NCBI GenBank assembly: GCA_949840805.1
Contig: CATKXR010000002.1
Span: 62,001 to 126,000 of the forward strand
Source: an uncultured Lachnospiraceae bacterium
GTDB lineage: Bacteria; Bacillota; Clostridia; Lachnospirales; Lachnospiraceae
Length of the DNA: 64,000 nt
Reading direction: 5' to 3'
Of the stretch, positions 26,503 to 34,821 are shown piece after piece (within the stretch, counting starts at the first letter, position 1; every line of letters starts with the position of its first letter). The notes beneath the pieces were generated by a model. That model saw only the letters and a list, made by a program, of their open reading frames with translations, was not told where the DNA came from and did no database searches. Made by a program: the position numbers and the translations under genes.

Positions 26503-27132
26503 TCAGCGGGTGCCGAAGATCCGGTCGCCGGCATCGCCCAGTCCGGGGCAGATGTAGGCGTTCTCGTTGAGGCAGCGGTCCAGGTGGCCGATGTAGAGCT
26601 GGATGTCGGGGTGGGCTTCCTGGAGGCGTTTTACGCCTTCCGGGGCGGCGATGATGGACATAAATTTGATGTTCCGGCCTCCGTGTTGTTTGATGAAGTC
26701 CACGGCTGCCACGGCGGAGCCGCCGGTGGCGAGCATCGGGTCGGTGACTACAATGGTCCTCAGCTCAATGGGAGTGGGAAGCTTACAGTAGTATTCGTGG
26801 GGTTCATGTGTTTTTTCGTCCCGGTACAGACCGATGTGGCCTACTTTTGCGCTGGGAACCAGGGCGAGGATGCCGTTCACCATGCCAAGGCCTGCCCTGA
26901 GGATCGGAACCACTGCCAGTTTTTTGCCGGCGATCATGGGAGTCATACAGGTCTCAATCGGTGTTTCGACTTGGACATCTTCAACAGGAAGGTCCCGGAG
27001 GGCCTCATAGCCCATAAGCATGGCGATCTCCTCGATCAGGGAACGGAATTCGTTGGTGCCTGTCTTTTTGTCCCGAAGGATAGAGATCTTGTGCTGGATG
27101 AGAGGATGGCTGATAATGGTTACATTTTCCAT
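26503..27132 (-). CDS. upp: Uracil phosphoribosyltransferase
   Basis: UPRT makes UMP from uracil and PRPP in pyrimidine salvage. The PRPP loop is seen in [19 protein letters not shown], and the family sequences [13 protein letters not shown] and [14 protein letters not shown] are present. 209 residues, the normal length. AAGGA precedes the ATG. The lipoprotein gene lies 40 nt upstream on the same strand. Confidence 0.97.
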   Translation of the reverse strand: MENVTIISHPLIQHKISILRDKKTGTNEFRSLIEEIAMLMGYEALRDLPVEDVQVETPIETCMTPMIAGKKLAVVPILRAGLGMVNGILALVPSAKVGHIGLYRDEKTHEPHEYYCKLPTPIELRTIVVTDPMLATGGSAVAAVDFIKQHGGRNIKFMSIIAAPEGVKRLQEAHPDIQLYIGHLDRCLNENAYICPGLGDAGDRIFGTR

Positions 27133-27172
27133 GATGGTAATCCTTTCTTATGTGGTAGTTTTATGAGAATCC

Positions 27173-28006
27173 CTATTTGGAATCAGGGGCGTACATAACA
27201 ATGGCATAGTCCCCAAGGGCATGAGGCACAGGGATGGAAAAGTAGATGACACCCTGATGCTCATAGCTGAAGGACTGGGGGAAGGTTCCCTCAAAGGGAA
27301 AGTCAGCTTTTGTAAACATATCTGTATAGGCTTCCAGGCTTGTCTCGTTTTTAACATCCATGAGCTGAGCTTTTAATTCTTCGTCGGCATTATAAAAGGT
27401 GCAGTCGCCGGACAGGACATAGCCTGCCATGGTGTAAGGATCGGCAAAATGGTCGAAGCCGATATCCGAGACGTTGGCTACGTCAATGGTATTGCTGTAC
27501 ATGATATTGGTCGGGTAGGCGGCGTCCTTTTTTTTCACGGTACCGGTATAAAGGACCGTGACCCGGTTCCGGTCGGCGGACAGCACTTTGCAGCTTACGT
27601 CAAGTGAATCGTCGTTTTCCTGGATATCCCATGCTTCCAATACGGACAAGGCGTTCTTTTTCAGAAGCTCATCAATGGCGGAAGCTTTTTGGGTGTCTTC
27701 CATATTAACGATGCCCGGGTAGGTGACAGAGACCTGACCGGAAGAGTAGGTGCTGGTCTCCGTGGAAATGTTTTTCGCCTTGGCGCCGGAATCGGAAGAA
27801 GTCTCCGGCGTGGTAGCCTCCGGCCGGGGGGCGGCGGTAGTTTCAGCCTTAGGCGCCATAGTCTCGGCCTCGGTGGTGTGGGTGCTGGTTAAATCGATTT
27901 TTTCCGGTGATTTTTTACAGCCGGAAACCAGGACCGCGGCGGAGAGCACGAGGACGCACAGGGAAATATTTCTGCAAAGACGCGGACTTTTCATGTGTTT
28001 TATCAT
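27173..28006 (-). CDS. Lipoprotein with a possible DUF4163/DUF3298-like domain
   Basis: A 277-residue exported lipoprotein: signal segment then lipobox VSGC (Cys about residue 30), a Thr/Glu/Ala-rich linker to about residue 85, and a globular part starting SVTYPGIVNMEDTQKASAIDEL, which resembles the start of DUF4163-type domains found in RsiV-like and PdaC-like extracellular proteins. Function unknown. AAGGAGG 8 nt before the ATG supports this start. It is on the same strand as upp, downstream of the tRNA-Leu. Confidence 0.65.
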   Translation of the reverse strand: MIKHMKSPRLCRNISLCVLVLSAAVLVSGCKKSPEKIDLTSTHTTEAETMAPKAETTAAPRPEATTPETSSDSGAKAKNISTETSTYSSGQVSVTYPGIVNMEDTQKASAIDELLKKNALSVLEAWDIQENDDSLDVSCKVLSADRNRVTVLYTGTVKKKDAAYPTNIMYSNTIDVANVSDIGFDHFADPYTMAGYVLSGDCTFYNADEELKAQLMDVKNETSLEAYTDMFTKADFPFEGTFPQSFSYEHQGVIYFSIPVPHALGDYAIVMYAPDSK

Positions 28007-28139
28007 CAGTGTTTCCTCCTTTTTGGGGTTTTGTGGGCCGGAAGGGTAAAGAGAAGCCCGGCCAGTATCGGAACTGTTATTTATTATAGCGGATTTGTGG
28101 GAAAAAGGATAGTGAAAAATAAGATCTTAAGAAAAAAGC

Positions 28140-28180
28140 AAGACCCTGGAACCTCCTTCTTCAAGGAATTCCAGGGTCTT
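28140..28180 (-). terminator. Strong (probably bidirectional) terminator after tRNA-Leu
   Basis: AAGACCCTGGAA at 28140-28151 pairs perfectly with TTCCAGGGTCTT at 28169-28180. Reading on the minus strand, a six-T run follows 2 nt later (28132-28137), directly downstream of the tRNA. A short T run also flanks the other side. Confidence 0.85.
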
Positions 28181-28197
28181 TTTGCCCCTGCCAAGGA

Positions 28198-28280
28198 TGC
28201 CGGCAGCCGGACTCGAACCGGCACGAGGTTGCCCCCGTCAGATTTTGAGTCTGATGCGTCTGCCATTCCGCCACGCCGGC
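28198..28280 (-). tRNA. tRNA-Leu (anticodon CAA)
   Basis: An 83-nt class II tRNA. The acceptor pairs GCCGGCG with TGCCGGC, the D-arm region contains GGCGGAATGGCAGACGC, the anticodon arm CAGA-CTCAAAA-TCTG gives anticodon CAA, a long variable arm follows, and the T arm is GCCGGTTCGAGTCCGGC. The 3' CCA is not encoded (TCC follows the discriminator A). Confidence 0.95.
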
Positions 28281-28299
28281 TTTCTTTCGCAACGGGTAT

Positions 28300-28328
28300 A
28301 TCATAGCATAAGATGGAGAATTTGGCAA
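28300..28328 (-). promoter_or_regulatory. Predicted promoter of tRNA-Leu
   Basis: On the minus strand TTGCCA (28323-28328) and TATGAT (28300-28305) are separated by 17 nt and lie 19 nt before the mature tRNA 5' end. Confidence 0.7.
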
Positions 28329-28409
28329 GCGTTTTTTTGGAAGATGGCAAATTTGTGGTGACAATTCAGATGGTTCTTGAACTGTTACGGGGCTTCTGCA
28401 GTTTTTGTC

Positions 28410-28438
28410 TTGCTTTCTGTATAAATAATGATTATACT
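28410..28438 (+). promoter_or_regulatory. Predicted promoter of the STAS-kinase gene
   Basis: TTGCTT at 28410-28415 and TATACT at 28433-28438, spacer 17 nt, about 60 nt before the start codon. It probably drives the STAS-kinase, MATE-HATPase and TctA genes together. Confidence 0.65.
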
Positions 28439-28498
28439 GTAGTTGCGGCCTGGGTTTTGGCGGCAGAAGACGATAACAATTAAGAGGAGGTGTTTTTT

Positions 28499-29683
28499 AT
28501 GGGTGAGAAACTGCTGGCAAAAAATATAGAGAACAATCAGTTAAGGATTCGGTTAGGGGAGCGGATCGACACGGTGAACAGTACCCAGGTGAGGAGCGAG
28601 ATTGAGGAGGCTGTTGCCGGGGCTTTCGGCGCGGCGCTGGTTCTCGATGCAGAACAGTTAAAGTACATATCCAGTGCGGGATTGAGGATGATGCTGACGC
28701 TGCAGAAGCAGAACAAAGACATGCAGGTTATTAATGTCTGCCGGGATGTGTATGATATTTTTGAGATGACAGGTTTTACAAGCCTTTTGAATATCACAAA
28801 GGCTTACAGGCAGTATTCGGTGGAGGGGCTTTCCATGATCGGATGGGGAACCTGCGGCAAGGTGTACCGCCTGGATGAAGAAACGATCATCAAAGTGTTT
28901 AACCCGGGCTTTGATCTTGACAAGATCACAAAGGAACAGAACAGCGCCAGGACGGCTTTCGTCAACGGGATTGATACGGCCATTTCCTATGATGTGGTGA
29001 AGGCAGGGGATTGCTTCGGGATTGTATATGAAATGCTGGAAGCGGACACGATCCGGAGCTGTATGAAGAAGGAGCCGGATAAGCTGGAATATTATATCGG
29101 GATCTATGCAGGCTTTATGAAGAATATGCATCATACGCATTTCGGGAAGGACGCGCTGCCGGAAGTGAAAAACAGGTGGATCCCGTGTATCGATTCCATG
29201 GGGCGTTTTTTTGACGATTCTGAGAAGGCTCTGGTTAAGAAGATGTTTGAGGATATTCCGGACAGGGATACCTTTATCCACGGGGATTATAACATCGGAA
29301 ACCTGATGTGCCAGAATGGAAAAGGGATCCTGATCGATATGGGTGACGCCAGCACGGGGCATCCGATTTATGACCTGCTGGGGGTGTATCTTGGCTTCAA
29401 GCTGTTTCCGGAGCTTATGCCTCCGGAGGGATGCGTCCAAATGACGGGGTTTGGCAAAGAAGAAAATGACAGGATGTGGGAGGCGTTCTGCAGGGAATAT
29501 TTTGACATCCGTGACGAGGCGGGAAGGAAGGCCATAGAGGAGGAGATCCGGCCCTATTCAGCTTTCCGGGTGCTTCAGGCGGCCCTGACCGTGAATGTGT
29601 TCCCAGAAAAAATGCTGGATGCCTGCAGGAAAATCCTGATGGAGGCGGCAGGGAATGATGGCAGAAAAGCTCTGAGCTTTTAG
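28499..29683 (+). CDS. STAS domain fused to an APH-like phosphotransferase
   Basis: A 394-residue two-domain protein. Residues 1-100 form a STAS (anti-anti-sigma) domain with the phosphorylatable-serine motif YISSAGLRMML (Ser58/Ser59). Residues about 115-390 form an aminoglycoside-phosphotransferase/choline-kinase-like domain: GWGTCGKVYRL near the ATP loop, the catalytic HGDYNIGNLM (His261) and the metal-binding LIDMGD (Asp280). The substrate may be a sugar or small molecule and is not evident. The start is ATG 28499, set by GAGGAGG 8 nt upstream. The next gene, 17 nt on, carries an RsbW-like ATPase domain, the usual partner of STAS proteins. Confidence 0.88.
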   Translation: MGEKLLAKNIENNQLRIRLGERIDTVNSTQVRSEIEEAVAGAFGAALVLDAEQLKYISSAGLRMMLTLQKQNKDMQVINVCRDVYDIFEMTGFTSLLNITKAYRQYSVEGLSMIGWGTCGKVYRLDEETIIKVFNPGFDLDKITKEQNSARTAFVNGIDTAISYDVVKAGDCFGIVYEMLEADTIRSCMKKEPDKLEYYIGIYAGFMKNMHHTHFGKDALPEVKNRWIPCIDSMGRFFDDSEKALVKKMFEDIPDRDTFIHGDYNIGNLMCQNGKGILIDMGDASTGHPIYDLLGVYLGFKLFPELMPPEGCVQMTGFGKEENDRMWEAFCREYFDIRDEAGRKAIEEEIRPYSAFRVLQAALTVNVFPEKMLDACRKILMEAAGNDGRKALSF

Positions 29684-29700
29684 ATGGGATCTTGGATAAT

Positions 29701-31485
29701 ATGAACAGGAAAAATGATTATATCGTAAAATCCGTATACCGTTCCTTTGTCTTTGTTTCCATCATGACGGCCATTGTGGCCACGGCCGGCATGATGATCG
29801 ACAATGTGGTGGTAGGGCAGTTTTTAGGGACAGAGTGCTTAAGCGCCATGGGTCTGGTAAGCCCGGTGAGCCTTGTCTTTTCCGCGGTGGGCAATATCAG
29901 CTCCAGCGGGGGAGCCACCATGGCGGCCAGAGAATTGGGGCGGGGCAATAAGGAAAAAGTGTGCAGCATTTTTTCCGTTACCATGTTGTATACCCTCGTG
30001 ACAGGAGGGATCCTGACGATCGGGGGATGGATATTCGCGCCGCAGATTGCGGTGTGGCTGGGGGCAAAGGGAGATGTAGTCCGGCCCACCATCGATTATC
30101 TGAGGGGATTTTTCCTGGGAGCCATACCGACGATCATGATGCCTGCGGTGATGGGATTTGTAAAAATGGACGGTTCTCCCAGCCTGCCGCTTTTGTCCAT
30201 GGGCGTTATGTCTGCTTTAGATGTAGTGCTTGACCTGATGATGGCCCTTGTCTTTAAAAAGGGAATGTTCGGCATGGCTCTCGCGACAACGCTCAGTTAT
30301 TTTGCGGCGGTTGCAGTGGGATTTATCCATTTTACGCGAAGCTACAATTCTCTTAGATTTGTTGCGCCGGGGGAGCTTTGGAAGGAGCTTGGCGAAATGG
30401 TGGCGACCGGCGCGCCCACGGCGGTGAACCGGATATGCGACACGATAAAAACCATTGTCTTCAACAATATGATGATCGTCATCGCCGGGACCGGGGCTGT
30501 GGCCGCTTTGAATGTGCGGACCCAGGTTTACAACCTGGTCGGCTCCCTCATTATGGGGGCGGGCCAGGCGCTTATGCCGGTTACTGCGTTGTTTTACGGG
30601 GAGGAGGATGCCGGCGCCCTGACGGGAAGCGTGAAAGAGAGCATCCGGATCGGCATGGCCTTGTGCGCGGCGGCTATGGCGGTGCTGCTTTTGAATCCAT
30701 CGTTTTTTTCTGATATTTTAGGCGTCAAAGAGGATTCCATCCGGATGATGGCAGATGTGGGGATCCGTTTTTTTGCCGTCAGTATGCCGGTGCGGCTGAT
30801 GAACGTTTTATGTATTTCCTTTTACCAGAGCACGGAGCGCAATACCCACGCCATGACGGCCAGCGTTTTTCAGGCGTTTGCCTTTACGGTTGCCGCCGCC
30901 GTCATATTAGTGAAACCCTTTGGGGTAGATGGTATTTTTGCATCGTTTTTGGTTGGGGAGATCCTGACCTTTGCCTACCTGGCTTTCTATGCGGGCAGGA
31001 AGCAGGGAAAGTTTTGCCTGAAAATTCCTGATTATATGCTTCTGCCGGAGAAGTTCGGACAGAACGTCTTGAAAAGATGGGAGATGTCCATTGGAAATGA
31101 CATGGGAGAGGTAATGGCGCTGTCCTCCAAAATCACGGAGCGGGCCAGGGAAGAGAACCTCCGGCCCGGTTTCGCCAATACCATTGCCTTGTGTGTGGAG
31201 GAAATGGCAGGAAACGTCGTCCGACATGCCTTTAAGCCCGGGGAAAAGAAGTGGTTTGATGTATTGATCCTGGAAAAAGAGCATGAGTTTATTGTCAGGA
31301 TGCGGGATAACGGGAAAATGTTTGACCCTCTGAAATATTTTCATGAAAACGCGGATGATAAAGATACGGAACATATGGGGATTAAACTGGTCTTAAAGAT
31401 GGCAAAGGACGTGCAGTACAGCAGGAGTATCGGGCTGAATAACCTGATCGTTACGGTTGAAAAGGGAGATTGCGGGCCGGGATAA
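29701..31485 (+). CDS. MATE transporter fused to RsbW-like HATPase domain
   Basis: Residues about 1-445 are a MATE exporter (SIMTAIVATAGMMIDNVVVGQFLG and about 12 membrane segments). The soluble C-terminal 140 residues form a GHKL ATPase of the RsbW/SpoIIAB type: N box CVEEMAGNVVRHAF, G1 box MRDNGKMFDP and G2 box HMGIKLVLKMA are all present. Such domains phosphorylate STAS proteins or hold sigma factors. The product therefore resembles a transporter with a built-in partner-switching kinase, encoded next to a STAS-kinase fusion. The ribosome site is weak; a TTG at 29692 is an alternative start. 594 residues. Confidence 0.9.
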   Translation: MNRKNDYIVKSVYRSFVFVSIMTAIVATAGMMIDNVVVGQFLGTECLSAMGLVSPVSLVFSAVGNISSSGGATMAARELGRGNKEKVCSIFSVTMLYTLVTGGILTIGGWIFAPQIAVWLGAKGDVVRPTIDYLRGFFLGAIPTIMMPAVMGFVKMDGSPSLPLLSMGVMSALDVVLDLMMALVFKKGMFGMALATTLSYFAAVAVGFIHFTRSYNSLRFVAPGELWKELGEMVATGAPTAVNRICDTIKTIVFNNMMIVIAGTGAVAALNVRTQVYNLVGSLIMGAGQALMPVTALFYGEEDAGALTGSVKESIRIGMALCAAAMAVLLLNPSFFSDILGVKEDSIRMMADVGIRFFAVSMPVRLMNVLCISFYQSTERNTHAMTASVFQAFAFTVAAAVILVKPFGVDGIFASFLVGEILTFAYLAFYAGRKQGKFCLKIPDYMLLPEKFGQNVLKRWEMSIGNDMGEVMALSSKITERAREENLRPGFANTIALCVEEMAGNVVRHAFKPGEKKWFDVLILEKEHEFIVRMRDNGKMFDPLKYFHENADDKDTEHMGIKLVLKMAKDVQYSRSIGLNNLIVTVEKGDCGPG

Positions 31486-31528
31486 ACCAGGGCCGAAAAA
31501 ATAGGATGATGTTTCGGGAGGTGGAAAA

Positions 31529-33049
31529 GTGTTTTCCATATTGTTTGCCGGCTTAAAAATGATTTTTGTGCCGTCCGTCTTTGCGCTGGTCACGGCCGGA
31601 ACCATATTGGGAGTGATTTTCGGGGCAATGCCGGGAGTGGGCGCTTCCATGGCAGTGGCCCTGGCCCTGCCTTTTGCCTACGAGATGGCTCCTGAGACGG
31701 CAATCGGATTTTTGGCGGCCGTGTATTCGGCATCAGTAACGGGCGGCGGGATTACCGCTGTTTTGTACCGGGTTCCCGGCACGCCTTCCAGCGCCCCGAC
31801 CATCTTTGACGGCTATCCCATGGCCAGGCGGGGAGAGGCGGGAAAAGCGCTGGGATTTTCCCTGATTGCTTCTGCCATAGGAGGGATGGCCGGGGCGTTT
31901 GCCATGGTGCTTCTCTGCCCCCACTTCTCGGCGGTAGCCGGAAGGTTCGGATATTCCGAACTGTTTGCCATATGTGTCCTGGGGCTGTGCCTGCTGCCCT
32001 GCTTAGACAGAGGAAATATTGTAAAGACTCTGATTTCCGTTCTTTTAGGGCTGCTTCTTGCATGTATGGGGATGGATCCCGTTTTAAAGCTGCCACGGTT
32101 TGGCTGGAGTGATTCCGTGTTTTTTTCGGAGATTGAGATGATTCCGGTTATGATCGGCCTGTTCGTGGTGGCGGAGGTGCTGAAACAGACCGAGAAACGG
32201 GGGAAATCCGGCCTTGCCGGAAAATCCGGGGAAGATAAGGGAATGAAAACCTTGCTTCCCAGACCTGGGGAGGTGTGGCAGACAAGGATTACCATGCTGC
32301 GTTCTTCCGTCATAGGGCTGGTGGTGGGAATTCTGCCCGGAGCCGGGGCAACGGTCGCCTCGTTTTTGTCTTACGCGGTTGAAAAGAGAGTGTCAAAACA
32401 TCCTGAGCTTATGGGGACAGGGATTGCGGAGGGAATCGTGGCCTCGGAAGCTGCCAACAATGCCGCCACGGGCGGTTCCATGGTGCCTCTTTTATCTCTT
32501 GGCATTCCGGGAGGCAACGCGGCAGCTATCATGATGACCATCCTGCTGGTAAAAGATGTCCGGCCGGGGCCGGAGCTCATCCAGGTATGGCCGGAGTATC
32601 TGGCCAGTGTGTTCGGATCCATGTTTTTGACGAATATTCTCATGGTCATTGTGGCCATCCTATTGGTACGGATGTCTGTAAAGCTTTTGCGGATACCATA
32701 CAGCGTCTTAGGGCCTGGGATCATGATGCTGGCGGCAGTCGGGGCTTACGGGCTGAACCAGAGATTTTGGGACGTGCTTTTGATGGCCGGGGCCGGAGTG
32801 GCGGGATATTGGTTTATCCGGCTGGGTTATAATTCGGCTGCCCTGGTACTGGGGATGGTCATGGGCCAGGCCAGTGAGATGAATCTTCGCCATGCCTATG
32901 TGCTGTGCGGCGGAAGCCTGGCCGGGGTGCTGGCAAAACCGGTGACGGCTGTGATCATGGCAGGATGCGCGGGGATGTTAACATATTCTTTTGTGAGATG
33001 CCATGTGGTGAGGCGGAAGGATAGGCAGGATGTTATGGAGGAAGATTAA
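31529..33049 (+). CDS. Tripartite tricarboxylate transporter permease, TctA family (orphan)
   Basis: A 506-residue, about 12-segment membrane protein with TctA hallmarks: GVIFGAMPGVGASMAVALALPF, YSASVTGGGITAVLYRVPGTP, and later GILPGAGATVASFLSYAVEK and EAANNAATGGSMVPLLSLGIPG. TctA normally works with the small TctB subunit and a periplasmic or lipoprotein TctC binding protein; neither gene is adjacent. The start is GTG with GGGAGG upstream. It follows the MATE-HATPase gene by 43 nt. The ligand (a di- or tricarboxylate in known systems) cannot be told. Confidence 0.88.
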   Translation: MFSILFAGLKMIFVPSVFALVTAGTILGVIFGAMPGVGASMAVALALPFAYEMAPETAIGFLAAVYSASVTGGGITAVLYRVPGTPSSAPTIFDGYPMARRGEAGKALGFSLIASAIGGMAGAFAMVLLCPHFSAVAGRFGYSELFAICVLGLCLLPCLDRGNIVKTLISVLLGLLLACMGMDPVLKLPRFGWSDSVFFSEIEMIPVMIGLFVVAEVLKQTEKRGKSGLAGKSGEDKGMKTLLPRPGEVWQTRITMLRSSVIGLVVGILPGAGATVASFLSYAVEKRVSKHPELMGTGIAEGIVASEAANNAATGGSMVPLLSLGIPGGNAAAIMMTILLVKDVRPGPELIQVWPEYLASVFGSMFLTNILMVIVAILLVRMSVKLLRIPYSVLGPGIMMLAAVGAYGLNQRFWDVLLMAGAGVAGYWFIRLGYNSAALVLGMVMGQASEMNLRHAYVLCGGSLAGVLAKPVTAVIMAGCAGMLTYSFVRCHVVRRKDRQDVMEED

Positions 33050-33060
33050 AAAATAAAGTA

Positions 33061-33097
33061 CTGAGTGCAACACAAGCTGTAATTGTGTTGCACTCAG
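33061..33097. terminator. 15-bp perfect hairpin after the TctA gene
   Basis: CTGAGTGCAACACAA at 33061-33075 and TTGTGTTGCACTCAG at 33083-33097 are perfect reverse complements with a 7-nt loop, 11 nt after the TctA stop. On the + strand no T run follows; on the minus strand a T-rich stretch follows. Confidence 0.5.
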
Positions 33098-33226
33098 ATT
33101 GCTCCATAATAATAGTACTGTTTTATCTATGCAGGTATCTGGGCCGTTAAAATTTTGTGTTCATCAAATTGTGAGATGTCAGTATAGTATAACGAATTTT
33201 ATCATGAAGCAAAAATTCAAGTCTGA

Positions 33227-33484
33227 TTATACTTCCAATGTTCTGATTTTAAGAAACAATACTTATTTTCTCCATATTATATCACTTTTCTACTGCATAA
33301 GCCACCAGATTATTTTCCAGTGGCACGACAAACGCATGAATATCCTTCCCAATTCCCGATTGATTTAACAGGGGTTTCAGGATATAATGGAATTGAGGTT
33401 ATGGTTAATGGATACGGAAATAGCGGATTTTATAGCGCACATAGTATCCCGGCATCCGCAAAAGCCGGGAGAAAGAAGGAGTAA
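33227..33484 (+). pseudogene. Possible decayed gene fragment upstream of exoA
   Basis: An 85-codon frame is open from just after a TGA (33224-33226) to TAA 33482-33484 but has no start codon near its beginning. Its second half reads like ordinary protein (PIDLTGVSGYNGIEVMV; NGYGNSGFYSAHSIP). The 33050-33490 gap is distinctly AT-rich compared with its neighbours. It may be the 3' remnant of a lost gene; alternatively it is chance. Nothing else is seen in this gap except the hairpin at 33061 and a small stem CCCGGC/GCCGGG near 33450-33470. Confidence 0.3.
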
Positions 33485-33490
33485 AAGCAG

Positions 33491-34249
33491 ATGAAACGAT
33501 TGTATTCATGGAACGTCAACGGCCTGCGGGCCTGTATAAATAAAGGATTTTTGGATTTTATGAAAGAAGAGGACCCGGACGTGCTGTGCCTGCAGGAGAC
33601 AAAGATGCAGCCGGAGCAGGCGGATTTTGAGTTTCCGGGGTATCACCTGTACTGGAACAGCGCGGCAAAAAAAGGATATTCCGGGACGCTGGTGCTGACA
33701 AAGGAGAAGCCGCTGTCAGCATTCAATGATCTTGGCCTGGACCGGCACAATACGGAGGGGCGGGCGATCACGCTGGAATACCCGGAATATTACCTGGTCA
33801 ATGTCTATGTGCCGAATGCTCAGAATGAGCTGGCACGTCTGGATTACCGGATGCAGTGGGAAGATGATTTCAGGAGCTACCTGGGAGGCTTAAAGGCGAA
33901 AAAACCGGTGATCGTGACCGGTGATTTTAATGTGGCCAAGGAAGAGATCGATTTAAAGAATCCTAAGAGCAACCGGGGAAATGCCGGCTTTTCCGATGAG
34001 GAGCGGGAGAAGATGAGAGAGCTTCTGGCTTCCGGCTTCGTGGATTCTTTCCGGTATCTGTATCCGGACCGGGAGGATGCCTACAGTTGGTGGTCATACC
34101 GGTTTAAGGCGCGTGAGAGAAATGCCGGATGGCGGATCGACTATTTTCTGGTGTCAAAAGGGTATGAGGGGCAGATTGAGGACAGCAGGATTCTGGCAGA
34201 TCGGACGGGAAGCGACCATTGCCCGGTGGAGCTGATCTTAAAGGGCTGA
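33491..34249 (+). CDS. exoA: Exodeoxyribonuclease III
   Basis: A 252-residue AP endonuclease/exonuclease III acting in base excision repair. Family motifs include SWNVNGLRACINKGF, CLQETKMQPEQ, VTGDFNVAKEEIDL, YSWWSYRFKARERNAGWRIDYFLVS and the terminal GSDHCPVEL with the catalytic Asp-His. AGAAGGAG precedes the ATG. It is intact although it lies inside AT-rich DNA on both sides. Confidence 0.95.
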   Translation: MKRLYSWNVNGLRACINKGFLDFMKEEDPDVLCLQETKMQPEQADFEFPGYHLYWNSAAKKGYSGTLVLTKEKPLSAFNDLGLDRHNTEGRAITLEYPEYYLVNVYVPNAQNELARLDYRMQWEDDFRSYLGGLKAKKPVIVTGDFNVAKEEIDLKNPKSNRGNAGFSDEEREKMRELLASGFVDSFRYLYPDREDAYSWWSYRFKARERNAGWRIDYFLVSKGYEGQIEDSRILADRTGSDHCPVELILKG

Positions 34250-34284
34250 CAGCTAATAATGATACAGAAATTACTCATTCGGAA

Positions 34285-34503
34285 ATGTTACCAGACGGAA
34301 GAGTAAAGGTATATATAGAAACTCCTGATTTAAAAGATGGATTTCATAATGCAACATGCTATTTACCAGAATATTCTTGGGAAGATGTGAATGGATATTC
34401 TGATGCTGAGATGAATTATTTAAAAAAATTTGTCCGTAATAATGCTCATTTCATGATTGAGTTTTCCAGAGAGGGTGGTATCTTAAATGCCTCAAATTTT
34501 TAG
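34285..34503 (+). pseudogene. Truncated or remnant gene after exoA
   Basis: A frame open through the exoA stop encodes a plausible small domain (MLPDGRVKVYIETPDLKDG; CYLPEYSWEDVNGYSDAEM; KKFVRNNAHFMIEFSREGG) and stops at 34503. It lacks a ribosome site before its first ATG at 34285, and the same frame continues upstream across the exoA end, as if a 5' part is missing. Base composition is much more AT-rich than exoA. I do not recognise the family. It may be a fragment of a mobile cargo gene. Confidence 0.45.
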
Positions 34504-34650
34504 GATTAGTTCATATATCATTTACTTCTGGTCAAATGAAAATAATCCACTTCCCTGAACTGTCACCCCGAAATAACATTCATCGAAAAGAACCCGATAT
34601 AATATCTTGAAAAATTCCGGAACTTGTTGTATATTATTAAAAGAAGTGAA

Positions 34651-34676
34651 GGCGCTCTGATTTATTTTGGGCGCTC
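34651..34676 (+). terminator. Terminator-like hairpin with six-T tail
   Basis: GGCGCTC at 34651-34657 folds with GGGCGCTC from 34669 using two G-U pairs, followed by a T run (from 34677). The gap 34504-34821 otherwise shows only AT-rich sequence and the leader of the ATP-grasp gene. Confidence 0.55.
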
Positions 34677-34821
34677 TTTTTTATAAACGCCCATATTGTA
34701 ACCGGGATTGTTTCCCTTCATTTGGTTCGGAACAACATTTGCTGCAGCGTGAGTTGGGAATGGAATAGAACGGTTTGTGGGTTTTAGCTGCTGCAATGGA
34801 ACGGAGAGAGAGGTACTGCTG

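Noticed and set aside
26440-27198. 252-codon + strand open frame
   Set aside because: Lies antisense to upp, whose family motifs are clear; no ribosome site.
33099-33368. 89-codon AT-rich + strand open frame
   Set aside because: No ribosome site, no domain pattern, and rich in residues typical of random AT-rich DNA.
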